Below, piece by piece: positions 1 to 6,659 of a stretch of 9,462 nucleotides of DNA. A program made the position numbers and the translations under genes. The number at the start of each line of letters is the position of its first letter. Position 1 is the first letter of the stretch. The DNA comes from Lustribacter sp049512335 (lineage in GTDB: Bacteria; Vulcanimicrobiota; Vulcanimicrobiia; Vulcanimicrobiales; Vulcanimicrobiaceae). The notes under the pieces were generated by a model. The model saw only the letters and a list, made by a program, of their open reading frames with translations. It searched no databases and was not told the origin of the DNA. Where the stretch lies: NCBI GenBank assembly GCA_049512335.1, contig JBEKXE010000167.1:1-9462 (forward strand), written 5' to 3'.

Positions 1-16
1 TTACCTCATTCCGGCG

Positions 17-1699
17 CTAGTTCTGCGGTTCGATGCGGATGATGTCGGCGCCGTGGTTGCTGCCGGTCCAGAACGTCACCGGGGTCGTGCTGTTGTCGAC
101 CCACACGCGGCGGATGTTGGTGCTGGTTGGGAGTTGGTATTCGATGACGCGGCCGGTGGCGGGGTCGAGGCGTGAGACGCGGTCGGTGACCGTCGAGCCG
201 GTCCACACGTTGCCGTTCTTGTCCGAGACGGCATCGTAGGGCGAATCCCAGGGCGTCGGCATCTTGTATTCGGTGATGACGCCGTTGTCGGCGCGCGTGT
301 CGTACGACCCGACCTGATTCGCGCCGAACTCCGCAAACCACAGCAGCCCCGTGCGATCGTTGATGCGGCCGCGGCGCGGATGCGAGTCGGCGGTCGGCGT
401 CGGGATGATCTTGAACGCGCCGGTCTTCGGATCGAGATGCGCGATCGACGTCCCGCCGAAATCGAGCATCCACAGCGAGTTCTTGTCGTCCGACACGATG
501 CCGTACGCACTGAACACCTTCTTCGTGTCCGGATAGATCAACGGACCGAACGAGCGTGCCCACGTGCCGGTCGCGGTATCGAGCTGCCAGAACGTGCGGT
601 TGTCCTGATTGTTCGTCCAGACCTTGCCGTCGAGGTTGTCGTGGGTCGGCGCAACCATCGAGTCTTGCGTATACTCCGGATGGTCCGCCGGCTGCACCGG
701 ATAGGTGGTGAACGTTCGCGTCTTGGGATCGTAGCGTGCGATCGCCCCTTGATAGAGGTTGGCGAGCCACAAATCGCCGCTCGGATCCGCTTCCACGTCG
801 AGCGCGCCAGTGAGGTAGCCGGGCTTGTTCGCCGGCACCGGAATCTCGGTGATGTGTCCCGTACGTGGATTCAGCTCGCCGAGAAATTGCTGGCCGAAAT
901 CCGAATACCAAATCGTCCCGTCGGGCGTGCCGATCACGTCGTGCGGCTGCGCCAAGCGATCCGGGATATCGTACTGCGTGACGATGATGTGGGTCGATGC
1001 GCCTTTGAGCCGCGGAAACGTCTTGAGCGGCCACGTGCGTGGCCCGGTGCTCTGATTGATGCGCGCCAAGAACTCCGGCAGGTCGGCCGCGAAGTGATAC
1101 GGCCCGTTCGTGCGCTGCGTGGGATACGGTTGCGGCTTGAGCCAGAAGCTCTGATTCGCATACCCCGCCATGCGCGGCAACACGAAAGTGCGGAAATCCG
1201 CCGCGGTGTGATACGAGTCCATAACCCGCTGCAACGAGTGGCACGTGGTGCATTCGAGCAGCCCGATGCGGTCCGCGTCGGTGCCGGGCGCGCTGATCAT
1301 CCACTCGCCGTTGGAAAGCTGATCCTCGAGATCTTTCGTCGGCACGAGCCGCAGATCGTCGTTCGTCGTTTTCCCCGCGGCGACGGTGACGGCCGGCGCG
1401 GAGGCGAGATCGTATCCGGCCGCGCGAATCGTCAGCCCGTAGGTTCCCGGCGCCATGTGCGAGACGGGAAAGCGGTAGCGTCCGCGCGCGTCGCTCACGA
1501 CCGTCACCGCAACGTTCGAGCCCGGCTTGCGCGCGGTGACGAGCACGCCTTCCATCAGGCCTTCGGCCACCGAGCTCACGCGGCCGGCAAGCGCAATCGG
1601 CGGTGCCGGCTGCGCGTGCAATCCGGCCGCGAGCATCAATGACAGCCCGACGGCCAGGACGGGCAACACCAGTGCGAGTTTGCGGGTGTGTGTCGTCAC
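17..1699 (-). CDS. Exported carboxypeptidase-regulatory-like / cytochrome c / Vgb-type beta-propeller fusion protein
   Basis: A 560-residue protein predicted to be periplasmic or surface-exposed. Residues 1-30 look like a signal peptide: basic start, hydrophobic stretch 8-26, then AGLHAQ. Residues 35-118 resemble a carboxypeptidase-regulatory-like beta-sandwich (GRVSS, DARGRYRF, PGTYGLTIRAAGY). A CTTCH motif (C150, C153, H154) is a covalent haem c site in a short helical segment (about 140-215); M177 is a possible distal ligand. Residues 235-558 form a Vgb/streptogramin-lyase-like propeller: repeats ending in xxW (W264, W311, W361, W410, W454, W499, W533) about 35-50 residues apart suggest seven blades. 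Similarity to virginiamycin B lyase is to the fold only; I could not identify its catalytic His/Glu set, so antibiotic lyase activity should not be assumed. A redox sensor, quinoprotein-like enzyme or electron carrier is more likely (inference). The start is GTG at 1699 with no good Shine-Dalgarno; it keeps the basic n-region. The gene follows the coiled-coil gene by 30 bases. Confidence 0.88.
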   Translation of the reverse strand: MTTHTRKLALVLPVLAVGLSLMLAAGLHAQPAPPIALAGRVSSVAEGLMEGVLVTARKPGSNVAVTVVSDARGRYRFPVSHMAPGTYGLTIRAAGYDLASAPAVTVAAGKTTNDDLRLVPTKDLEDQLSNGEWMISAPGTDADRIGLLECTTCHSLQRVMDSYHTAADFRTFVLPRMAGYANQSFWLKPQPYPTQRTNGPYHFAADLPEFLARINQSTGPRTWPLKTFPRLKGASTHIIVTQYDIPDRLAQPHDVIGTPDGTIWYSDFGQQFLGELNPRTGHITEIPVPANKPGYLTGALDVEADPSGDLWLANLYQGAIARYDPKTRTFTTYPVQPADHPEYTQDSMVAPTHDNLDGKVWTNNQDNRTFWQLDTATGTWARSFGPLIYPDTKKVFSAYGIVSDDKNSLWMLDFGGTSIAHLDPKTGAFKIIPTPTADSHPRRGRINDRTGLLWFAEFGANQVGSYDTRADNGVITEYKMPTPWDSPYDAVSDKNGNVWTGSTVTDRVSRLDPATGRVIEYQLPTSTNIRRVWVDNSTTPVTFWTGSNHGADIIRIEPQN

Positions 1700-1729
1700 G
1701 GAAAGAGGGTTGCCCGCCCCTCCCCGGCG
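1700..1729 (-). other. Possible intercistronic hairpin covering the purine-rich leader
   Basis: In the 30-base gap between the two minus-strand genes, GAGGG (minus strand of 1718-1722) can pair with CCCTC (minus strand of 1705-1709) across an 8-base loop, and G-U pairs could extend the stem. The only Shine-Dalgarno-like purine run upstream of the propeller gene lies in this stem, about 16 bases or more from its GTG. This is structure by eye only. It could be chance in GC-rich DNA or could modulate translation of the second gene. Confidence 0.2.
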
Positions 1730-2275
1730 CTACCTCTTCGCGGCGACCATGCGCGCGTGCGCGCGGCTGAGCAGCGGGTCGCGCCGGAACGCGCCCTCGA
1801 GGCCGGTTTCCGTTTCGAGCTGCGCGATCAGATCGCGGCCGTATTGTTCGAGCTGGACGCGCAGCTTGTAATCGACCTCGCCGAGCTTGTCCTTACGCTT
1901 TTTGATGATGTCGTTGACTTCGCGAAAGTCTTCCGCTGCTTTGACGGCGTCTTTGTAGAGCTTGCTGATGCCCTTGATCATGCGGTCGGACGGCAACGGC
2001 GGCTTCATACTGCCGGAGGTCACGCGGCTCGGCGCTTTTTGGGCGTAGGTCTTCAACCCGTCTTGGTACGCTTCGTAGCGATGCTGCGCCAAAACGGTGA
2101 GGTTCGAGATCTCCTCGCGCAGCGACTCGCGGCGCTTCCCGATGGTCTCCATCAGGCGCTTTTCGGCATCGGATGTAACGGTACGTATGTACCGAGCGCG
2201 TGATGCGTGGTATTCGGCTACGGCAGCGTGGTACTCGAGGCTGGGCGGGTTATCGCCCGCGTGTAGCGTGCTCAC
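1730..2275 (-). CDS. Hypothetical charged coiled-coil protein
   Basis: I do not recognise the family. From the preferred start it has 181 residues, no signal peptide and no membrane segment. It is rich in Lys, Glu and Arg. Residues 10-80 (SRARYIRTVT, KRLMETIGKRRESLREEI) and 98-160 (KLYKDAVKAAEDFREV, KKRKDKLGEVDYKL) look like two long amphipathic helices separated by a Pro/Ser linker at 81-97, so a helical hairpin or coiled coil is likely. The reading frame stays open upstream to a GTG at 2338 (202 residues). I prefer the GTG at 2275 because AGGAG (minus strand of 2282-2286) sits 6 bases before it, while no such site precedes 2338. One sampled line is only about 48% GC, which fits the Lys/Glu-rich composition. 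It is first in a likely two-gene unit with the haem/propeller protein, so a shared role is possible but unproven. Confidence 0.72.
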   Translation of the reverse strand: MSTLHAGDNPPSLEYHAAVAEYHASRARYIRTVTSDAEKRLMETIGKRRESLREEISNLTVLAQHRYEAYQDGLKTYAQKAPSRVTSGSMKPPLPSDRMIKGISKLYKDAVKAAEDFREVNDIIKKRKDKLGEVDYKLRVQLEQYGRDLIAQLETETGLEGAFRRDPLLSRAHARMVAAKR

Positions 2276-2565
2276 GGCAATCTCCTGATACGAGTCGGCT
2301 GAAGCCCTGCCCGAAACGAGCACTGCCACACCCGGCACTTACCCACTTTGAGTAGCCGCGGAGGTCGCTTCCTTTGGACCTTTGTCGACCGTGGGTTAAG
2401 TTATCGCGCGATTATCGCGCGCAAACGATCTGTCCGCGTAACAAAAATGCTGAATAAACTTTTCTTCTACTGAACGTCGCCACGTTCCGGAGTTTCCGGG
2501 GGAGCCGGACGAACCCGGCGAACGTGCTGCCTGTTCGGTAGGCCGCTCGAGCGAGGACAACGCTG
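2276..2565. other. Divergent intergenic region
   Basis: These 290 bases lie between the minus-strand coiled-coil gene and the plus-strand amidohydrolase and should hold both promoters. I see AT-richer DNA at about 2380-2470, a tandem direct repeat at 2401-2421 (listed separately) and a Shine-Dalgarno GAGGA at 2553-2557, 8 bases before the amidohydrolase ATG. No convincing -35/-10 pair stood out. The stretch 2276-2338 could be coding if the upstream GTG of the coiled-coil gene is used. Confidence 0.5.
2401..2421. repeat. Tandem direct repeat TTATCGCGCG x2, possible operator
   Basis: TTATCGCGCG occurs at 2401-2410 and again at 2412-2421, an 11-base period or about one helical turn, in the divergent intergenic region. 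Direct repeats one turn apart are a common layout for tandem regulator binding on one DNA face. No regulator gene is present in the window, so this is only a candidate site. Confidence 0.3.
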
Positions 2566-3735
2566 ATGGAATTCATCAAGGCATACGATTGCGACAGCCA
2601 TGTCGAGGAGTGGGAAGGGACGTTTTCGGACGCCTATCTCGAGCCGGCGTTTCGCGACCGCCGGCCCATCGTGGTGGAAACCGGGGAGTTCGAGCACGAC
2701 TACGTGTGGCTCATCGACGGCAATCGCATCCGCTTGGGCGGTTCGCCGTCCTCGAAGAACGGGGTCCCATCGACGGAGTATTCCAAGATGGCGCGGTGGC
2801 GCGGGCCGCTGCAAAGCGGAGAGTTTCGCTCCGCCGCCGACCGGCTTGCGGTCATGGATGCGGAAGATGCCTGGCTGTCGGTCAATTATCCGACCCTGTT
2901 GCTGCGGTCGTCGGTCGCAAAGGATCCCGCCCTCAACCAGGCCCTCGTGCGGGCGTACAACAACTGGATCGCCGATATCTCCAGTGAAGCGCCCGAACGG
3001 CTGAAATGGGTTACGGTGATCGACGTCCGCGATCCCAAGGCAGCCGCGGCGGAGATGATCCGCACCGCGGAGATGGGTTCGGTCGGGGTCATGGTGCTGG
3101 GTGTCTACGGCGATAAACTGCTCGACGATCCGGACTTCACGCCCATCTGGGAAACCGCGAACGACCTCGGGATGCCGGTCAACGTGCATCTCGGATCGGG
3201 CGGGGGCGGCGCAGCGCGCAATCCGGCCAGCGTCTCGCACAACGTCTTCATCAACGTGGTGCGCGGGTTCGAGACCATTTGCTCTTCCGGATTGCTCGAT
3301 CGCTACCCGAACGTCCGGGTCTCTTTCCTGGAGACGACCTGTACGTGGGTCGATTTCGCGGTCAAAGAGATGAACTTTACGCTCGACAACATCCGCGAGC
3401 GGATCAAACTCGGGACGCTGCGAGCCGAACACCGCCCGATCGTCGAGCGCGGTCTCCCCAAGATGACCCCGCTTGAATACATGCAAGCCGGGCGCATCTT
3501 CATCAACTTCGAGATCGACGACGAGTTGCTGCCCTACATGGTGAACCGGTACGGCATCGATTGCTGGATGTACGCGGCCGACCTCCCGCACGCGCACCGG
3601 AAGACCAATGCGGTGCGCTCCGTCCTGGATCGGCCCGACCTCCCGGATGAGGCCAAGAAGCGCATTCTCTGGGAGGGAACAAGCCGGTTGTACGGCTTTC
3701 AATTACCGTCCGGTTCGGCCGCCGCGCTTAGTTAA
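2566..3735 (+). CDS. Amidohydrolase family protein (PF04909, Amidohydrolase_2)
   Basis: A 389-residue cytoplasmic TIM-barrel metalloenzyme, close to full length for PF04909, the family of ACMSD, 5-carboxyvanillate decarboxylase and related C-C hydrolases, decarboxylases and hydratases. The N-terminal metal motif is DCDSH (D10, H12). Other expected active-site elements are H208 in VNVHLGSGGG, E256 in SFLETTCTW and D339 in YAADLPHAH, where the family usually has G-S-D-x-P-H. The C-terminal family signature 'eNarrLYgl' appears as WEGTSRLYGF, with Gly at 371 in place of the usual Asn. The ATG at 2566 has GAGGA at 2553-2557 with 8-base spacing. Its tail overlaps the SDR gene, which is on the other strand. 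In catabolic clusters such enzymes decarboxylate or hydrolyse ring-derived acids; the Rieske oxygenase and SDR in the window fit that, but the substrate is unknown. Family assignment is firm; the reaction is inference. Confidence 0.93.
   Translation: MEFIKAYDCDSHVEEWEGTFSDAYLEPAFRDRRPIVVETGEFEHDYVWLIDGNRIRLGGSPSSKNGVPSTEYSKMARWRGPLQSGEFRSAADRLAVMDAEDAWLSVNYPTLLLRSSVAKDPALNQALVRAYNNWIADISSEAPERLKWVTVIDVRDPKAAAAEMIRTAEMGSVGVMVLGVYGDKLLDDPDFTPIWETANDLGMPVNVHLGSGGGGAARNPASVSHNVFINVVRGFETICSSGLLDRYPNVRVSFLETTCTWVDFAVKEMNFTLDNIRERIKLGTLRAEHRPIVERGLPKMTPLEYMQAGRIFINFEIDDELLPYMVNRYGIDCWMYAADLPHAHRKTNAVRSVLDRPDLPDEAKKRILWEGTSRLYGFQLPSGSAAALS
3728..3735. other. Shared 8-base overlap of two convergent stop codons
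   Basis: The octamer TTAGTTAA holds the TAA stop of the plus-strand amidohydrolase (3733-3735) and, read on the other strand, the TAA stop of the SDR (3728-3730). There is no room for a terminator between the genes, so transcripts from either side must run into the opposite gene. Confidence 0.9.
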
Positions 3736-4510
3736 AGACTGCGCCGCCGTCGACCACGAGTGTCTGGCCGGTGATGAAGTCGCTCTCGCCCGAGCACAGG
3801 AAGACGATTGCCCCGACGAGGTCATCGGGGGTCTCGTGACGCTGCAAACAGCGGCTGCGCACGGTCCCAGCGCGTAGCGCGGTCTGTTCCTCGCTGAACC
3901 GCTCGGTCTGCGTGGCGCCGGGGGCGACCGCGTTGACGCAGACGTTGTCGGCGCCCAGCTCGCGTGCCAGTACGCGCGTCATCGCGACGAGGGCGCCCTT
4001 CGACGAAATGTAGGGCATCATCCCCGCGTTGCCCTTGAAGAGCGTCCCTGAGACGATATTGACGATCTTGCCGTAGCCCTGCCGGCGGAAGTGCGGGACG
4101 ACCGCCCGCGCGCACTCGAACGGGCCCCGCGTGTTTACCGCCATGACGCGGTCCCATTCGTCGGACGAAATCTCGGTGAACGGACGCGATCCCATTCCGG
4201 TCCTCGCGGCGTTGTTCACGAGGCCGTGCACGGTCCCGAAGCGCTCCGCTGCCGCAGCGACCAGCGCTTCGACCGCCTCGCGCGAGGTGACGTCGGTGAT
4301 CCGGCCGAGCGCCTGACCGCCGGCGCTCGCGATCTCGTCGGCGATCGGCTGCGGATCGGTGAGATCGCACAGCACGACCTTCGCGCCTTCGGCAGCAAGC
4401 CCGTGCGCAAAAACCTTCCCGATACCCCCAGCGGCGCCGGTGACGATGATGACGCGATCAGCGAGTCGCCCGCGATGCGCGGACGTAGCGGCCGGTGAAC
4501 TACTGCTCAT
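3728..4510 (-). CDS. Short-chain dehydrogenase/reductase (SDR), classical type
   Basis: From the preferred ATG at 4510 it encodes 260 residues, typical for classical SDRs. Rossmann motif TGAAGGIG is at 24-31, D49 closes beta-2 (VVLCD, suggesting NAD(H) over NADP(H)), D73 lies in TDV, the NNA motif is at 99-101 and N126 is in the helix-4 position. The catalytic Ser-Tyr-Lys set is S154, Y167 and K171 (YISSK). The C-terminus has the usual PDD and TGQTLVVDGG elements. The frame stays open upstream to 4825, but those 105 extra codons overlap the start of the divergent binding-protein gene and look non-family; ATG 4510 has AAGG 7 bases upstream. It likely oxidises or reduces an alcohol/ketone intermediate; the substrate is unknown. 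It is transcribed towards the amidohydrolase and divergently from the first binding-protein gene. Confidence 0.94.
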   Translation of the reverse strand: MSSSSPAATSAHRGRLADRVIIVTGAAGGIGKVFAHGLAAEGAKVVLCDLTDPQPIADEIASAGGQALGRITDVTSREAVEALVAAAAERFGTVHGLVNNAARTGMGSRPFTEISSDEWDRVMAVNTRGPFECARAVVPHFRRQGYGKIVNIVSGTLFKGNAGMMPYISSKGALVAMTRVLARELGADNVCVNAVAPGATQTERFSEEQTALRAGTVRSRCLQRHETPDDLVGAIVFLCSGESDFITGQTLVVDGGAVFN

Positions 4511-4624
4511 GAGGCGGCCTTTCCATTCTCCGCGGACGCTCGCCCTTTTCGAGCCGGACGAACGCCCTGCGCGACGGGACGCTACAGGATAACCTGCAGA
4601 GCGCACAATAAGCCGCGCAACGAG
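4511..4624. promoter_or_regulatory. Divergent promoter region with imperfect inverted repeat
   Basis: These 114 bases separate the divergent SDR and binding-protein genes and should hold both promoters. CTACAGG (4582-4588) and CCTGCAG (4593-4599) form a 7-base inverted repeat with one mismatch around ATAA, centred in the region: a plausible operator for a dimeric regulator. No regulator gene lies in the window and no confident -10/-35 pair was found. Confidence 0.35.
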
Positions 4625-5593
4625 ATGCCATCGATCCGTGCACCACTGTCGCGCGGCGCATTCCTGGCTACGACCGGCACTGCCCTCGCGGGCCGTGCGT
4701 TTGCCGCCGGTCCACCGCTGACCACGTTGCGGGTGGCCGGGACGCCCGACCCCGACGTCGTCGCCTTGATTTGGGGCCAGCAAAGCGGGATCTTCGCGAA
4801 GCTCGGGCTCAACGTTGAACTGCAACGGCTCGCCAGCGGGTCGACCGTGTTGGCCGCGGTGATCGGGGGCTCGCTCGACGTCGGCAAGTCGAGCCCGTTC
4901 GGGCTAATCACTGCGTACGTCAAGGGCGTCCCGCTCATGATCGAAGCGGTCGCGGCGACCTATAGCTCCGAGCACCCGAGCGTCGGCTTCGTCGTCGCGC
5001 AGAGCTCGAACCTGAGCAGCGGCCGGGACTTCAGGGGGAAGACGGTCGCGGTCCCGGCCTTGGGCGATCTCTACACCCGAGTGAACGCGGCGTGGATCGA
5101 CCAGACCGGCGGCGATTCGAAGACCGTCAAGTTCATCGAGCTGCCGACCAGCGCGACGCCGGCGGCCATCGCGGCCGGCAGGATCGACGGTGCGTCGATG
5201 ACCGAGCCGATCCTGATCGAGGCGGTCCAGGCGGACCACTGCAAGATCATCGGCCGCCCGTTCGACTTGATCGCGAATTCGTTCGGCGAGACGTGGTACT
5301 TCGTCACCCGGGAATACGCGGCCAAGAACGCGGACGTGCTGGCGCGGTTTCGGCGCGGCGTCACCGAGGCGGCCCGGTACGTTCTCGCGCACCGAGCCGA
5401 AATGGTCCCGCTCGTCGCGCAATATACGGGGATCGCCCCGGAGTTGGTCGCGCAGATGACGCTTTTGCTTGGGACCGGGGCCGACCCGGCGATGCTGCAG
5501 CCGGTCATCGACTTCGGGGCCCGCTTCAAGACGATTCCGGCCGCGTTTCCGGCGCGCGAGATGTTCGACCCCGCGGCCTTGCCCGCGAGCTGA
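4625..5593 (+). CDS. ABC transporter substrate-binding protein, NMT1/SsuA-like
   Basis: A 322-residue exported binding protein of the NMT1/THI5-like type, which includes SsuA/TauA (sulfonates), riboflavin/thiamine-precursor and nitrate-type binders. The N-terminus has SRGAFL (9-14), which resembles the Tat motif S-R-R-x-F-L but with Gly for the second Arg, then a hydrophobic segment and AFA (25-27), a likely signal peptidase I site. The mature protein begins LRVAGTPDPDVV and has the family elements GIFAKLGLNVEL (55-66), GGSLDVG (81-87), FRGKTVAVP (136-144) and AAGRIDGASMTEPIL (183-197), which form the two-lobed ligand cleft. The ATG at 4625 has no strong Shine-Dalgarno. It is a paralogue of the binding protein encoded tail to tail on the other strand. 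No permease or ATPase is in the window, so it depends on a transporter elsewhere or serves another system. Ligand unknown. Confidence 0.92.
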   Translation: MPSIRAPLSRGAFLATTGTALAGRAFAAGPPLTTLRVAGTPDPDVVALIWGQQSGIFAKLGLNVELQRLASGSTVLAAVIGGSLDVGKSSPFGLITAYVKGVPLMIEAVAATYSSEHPSVGFVVAQSSNLSSGRDFRGKTVAVPALGDLYTRVNAAWIDQTGGDSKTVKFIELPTSATPAAIAAGRIDGASMTEPILIEAVQADHCKIIGRPFDLIANSFGETWYFVTREYAAKNADVLARFRRGVTEAARYVLAHRAEMVPLVAQYTGIAPELVAQMTLLLGTGADPAMLQPVIDFGARFKTIPAAFPAREMFDPAALPAS

Positions 5594-6553
5594 CTAGCCG
5601 CGCGGCGAGTAGATCAGCTCTTGGGCCGGAAACGCCGGGAACTTGAGGTACTTCGCGGTCAGGTCGATCAGCGGCTGAACCATCGCGGTGGTGATCTGCG
5701 GCGGAAAGTACGAGAGCGTGCTGCGCTGCATCTGTGAGGTGTCGGCGTTGAGGTCGCGACCGATGATCCGGATGCACTCGTCCGGATGGTCGACCGCCCA
5801 GATCGACGCATCGCGCACCGCGTTGTTGAAGCGCGTGACGAGGTCGGGATGCGACGTCGCCCACGCCGTCGTCGTGAACCAGCAGGTGATCAGGAAGTCG
5901 CGCGCGATCTCGTCCATTTCACGCGCGAGCGGTCGCGCGACCTTGCGCGCCTCGCTCAGGTAGGGCTCGCCGATGAAGGCCGCGTCGATGCGGCCGTTCG
6001 CGAACGCGGCCGGCATCTGCGAGAACGGCAGCTCTTGGAACTTCAGCGTCGTCGAGTCGCCGCCGTGCTTGTCGACCCAGTAGCGGACGCCGTACTCGCC
6101 GACCGTCGCGAGGCCCGGTGTGCCGACGACCTTGCCGTTCATGTCCTTCCCGGTCCGGATGTTGGTCTGGTTCCCGACCATGAGGTAGCCCGTGGCCGGC
6201 CGCGAGGCCGAGAACAGCGCCGCCGGCGCGACGATCGTGAACGGGATCCCCTTGGAGTGCGCGATCACGAGCGTCGTGATCGTCGCCGTCCCGATGTCGA
6301 CTGCGTTCGAGGCGACCGCGGTCGCCAGCGCCGCACCGAAGGGGATCGACTGCAGCTCGGCTTTCAGCCCGGCCTTGGTAAAGAAGCCCAGGTCCTGCGC
6401 GTAGAGCACCTGCCCGCTGTACTCGTACGGCTGGTAAGCGATCTTGAGCACCGGAAGCTCTTGCGCACCGCCGCGCCGCGGCCAAAAGGCGGCGGCACTA
6501 GCAGCCGCACCGAGGGAAAGCACCCTCCTTCGAGAGTGATACGATTGCCTCAT
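5594..6553 (-). CDS. ABC transporter substrate-binding protein, NMT1/SsuA-like, Tat-type signal
   Basis: A 319-residue protein homologous to the neighbouring plus-strand binding protein; both carry GGDS, KF-ELP, PAA-A-GRID and EP-L-EA at matching places. Residues 7-12 (SRRRVL) fit the twin-arginine motif, followed by a short hydrophobic stretch (11-24) and a likely cleavage near GGA-QE (30/31), so Tat export is plausible. Family elements: LKIAYQP (36-42), GFFTKAGLKAELQ (56-68), VDIGTATITTL (85-95), MNGKVVGTPGL (138-148) and NGRIDAAFIGEP (186-197). I prefer the ATG at 6553 over the in-frame TTG directly before it (6556). No clear Shine-Dalgarno is visible. Its stop (TAG, minus strand of 5594-5596) abuts the TGA of the convergent paralogue with no base between. 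The usual permease and ATPase partners are missing. Ligand unknown. Confidence 0.92.
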   Translation of the reverse strand: MRQSYHSRRRVLSLGAAASAAAFWPRRGGAQELPVLKIAYQPYEYSGQVLYAQDLGFFTKAGLKAELQSIPFGAALATAVASNAVDIGTATITTLVIAHSKGIPFTIVAPAALFSASRPATGYLMVGNQTNIRTGKDMNGKVVGTPGLATVGEYGVRYWVDKHGGDSTTLKFQELPFSQMPAAFANGRIDAAFIGEPYLSEARKVARPLAREMDEIARDFLITCWFTTTAWATSHPDLVTRFNNAVRDASIWAVDHPDECIRIIGRDLNADTSQMQRSTLSYFPPQITTAMVQPLIDLTAKYLKFPAFPAQELIYSPRG

Positions 6554-6659
6554 CAATTATGCGACTTTCTCGAGCTCTTCGACCGGTCAGACCGCCGGAT
6601 CGATCATGTCCTTCGCCACAAAAGCTACGGAGCGTTTTTTGCTCGATTCCGGAGGGCCC

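Noticed and set aside
380..1642. A 420-codon plus-strand open frame opposite the propeller gene
   Set aside because: It is Arg/Ala/Val-rich without recognisable motifs and mirrors a well-supported gene; long antisense frames are expected at this GC.
17..1699. Streptogramin (virginiamycin B) resistance gene
   Set aside because: Only the propeller repeat pattern is shared; the added haem and beta-sandwich domains and the unconfirmed catalytic residues argue against it.
2338..2400. Possible inverted repeat CTTACCCAC / GTGGGTTAAG
   Set aside because: It needs a one-base insertion and a loop of about 44 bases, so it is not a convincing structure.
2467..3702. A 411-codon minus-strand frame opposite the amidohydrolase
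   Set aside because: It has no domain pattern, while the plus strand carries full family motifs and a ribosome site.
4511..4825. N-terminal extension of the SDR frame by 105 codons
   Set aside because: It overlaps the divergent binding-protein start and the promoter region, and classical SDRs begin close to the TGxxxGIG motif as with ATG 4510.
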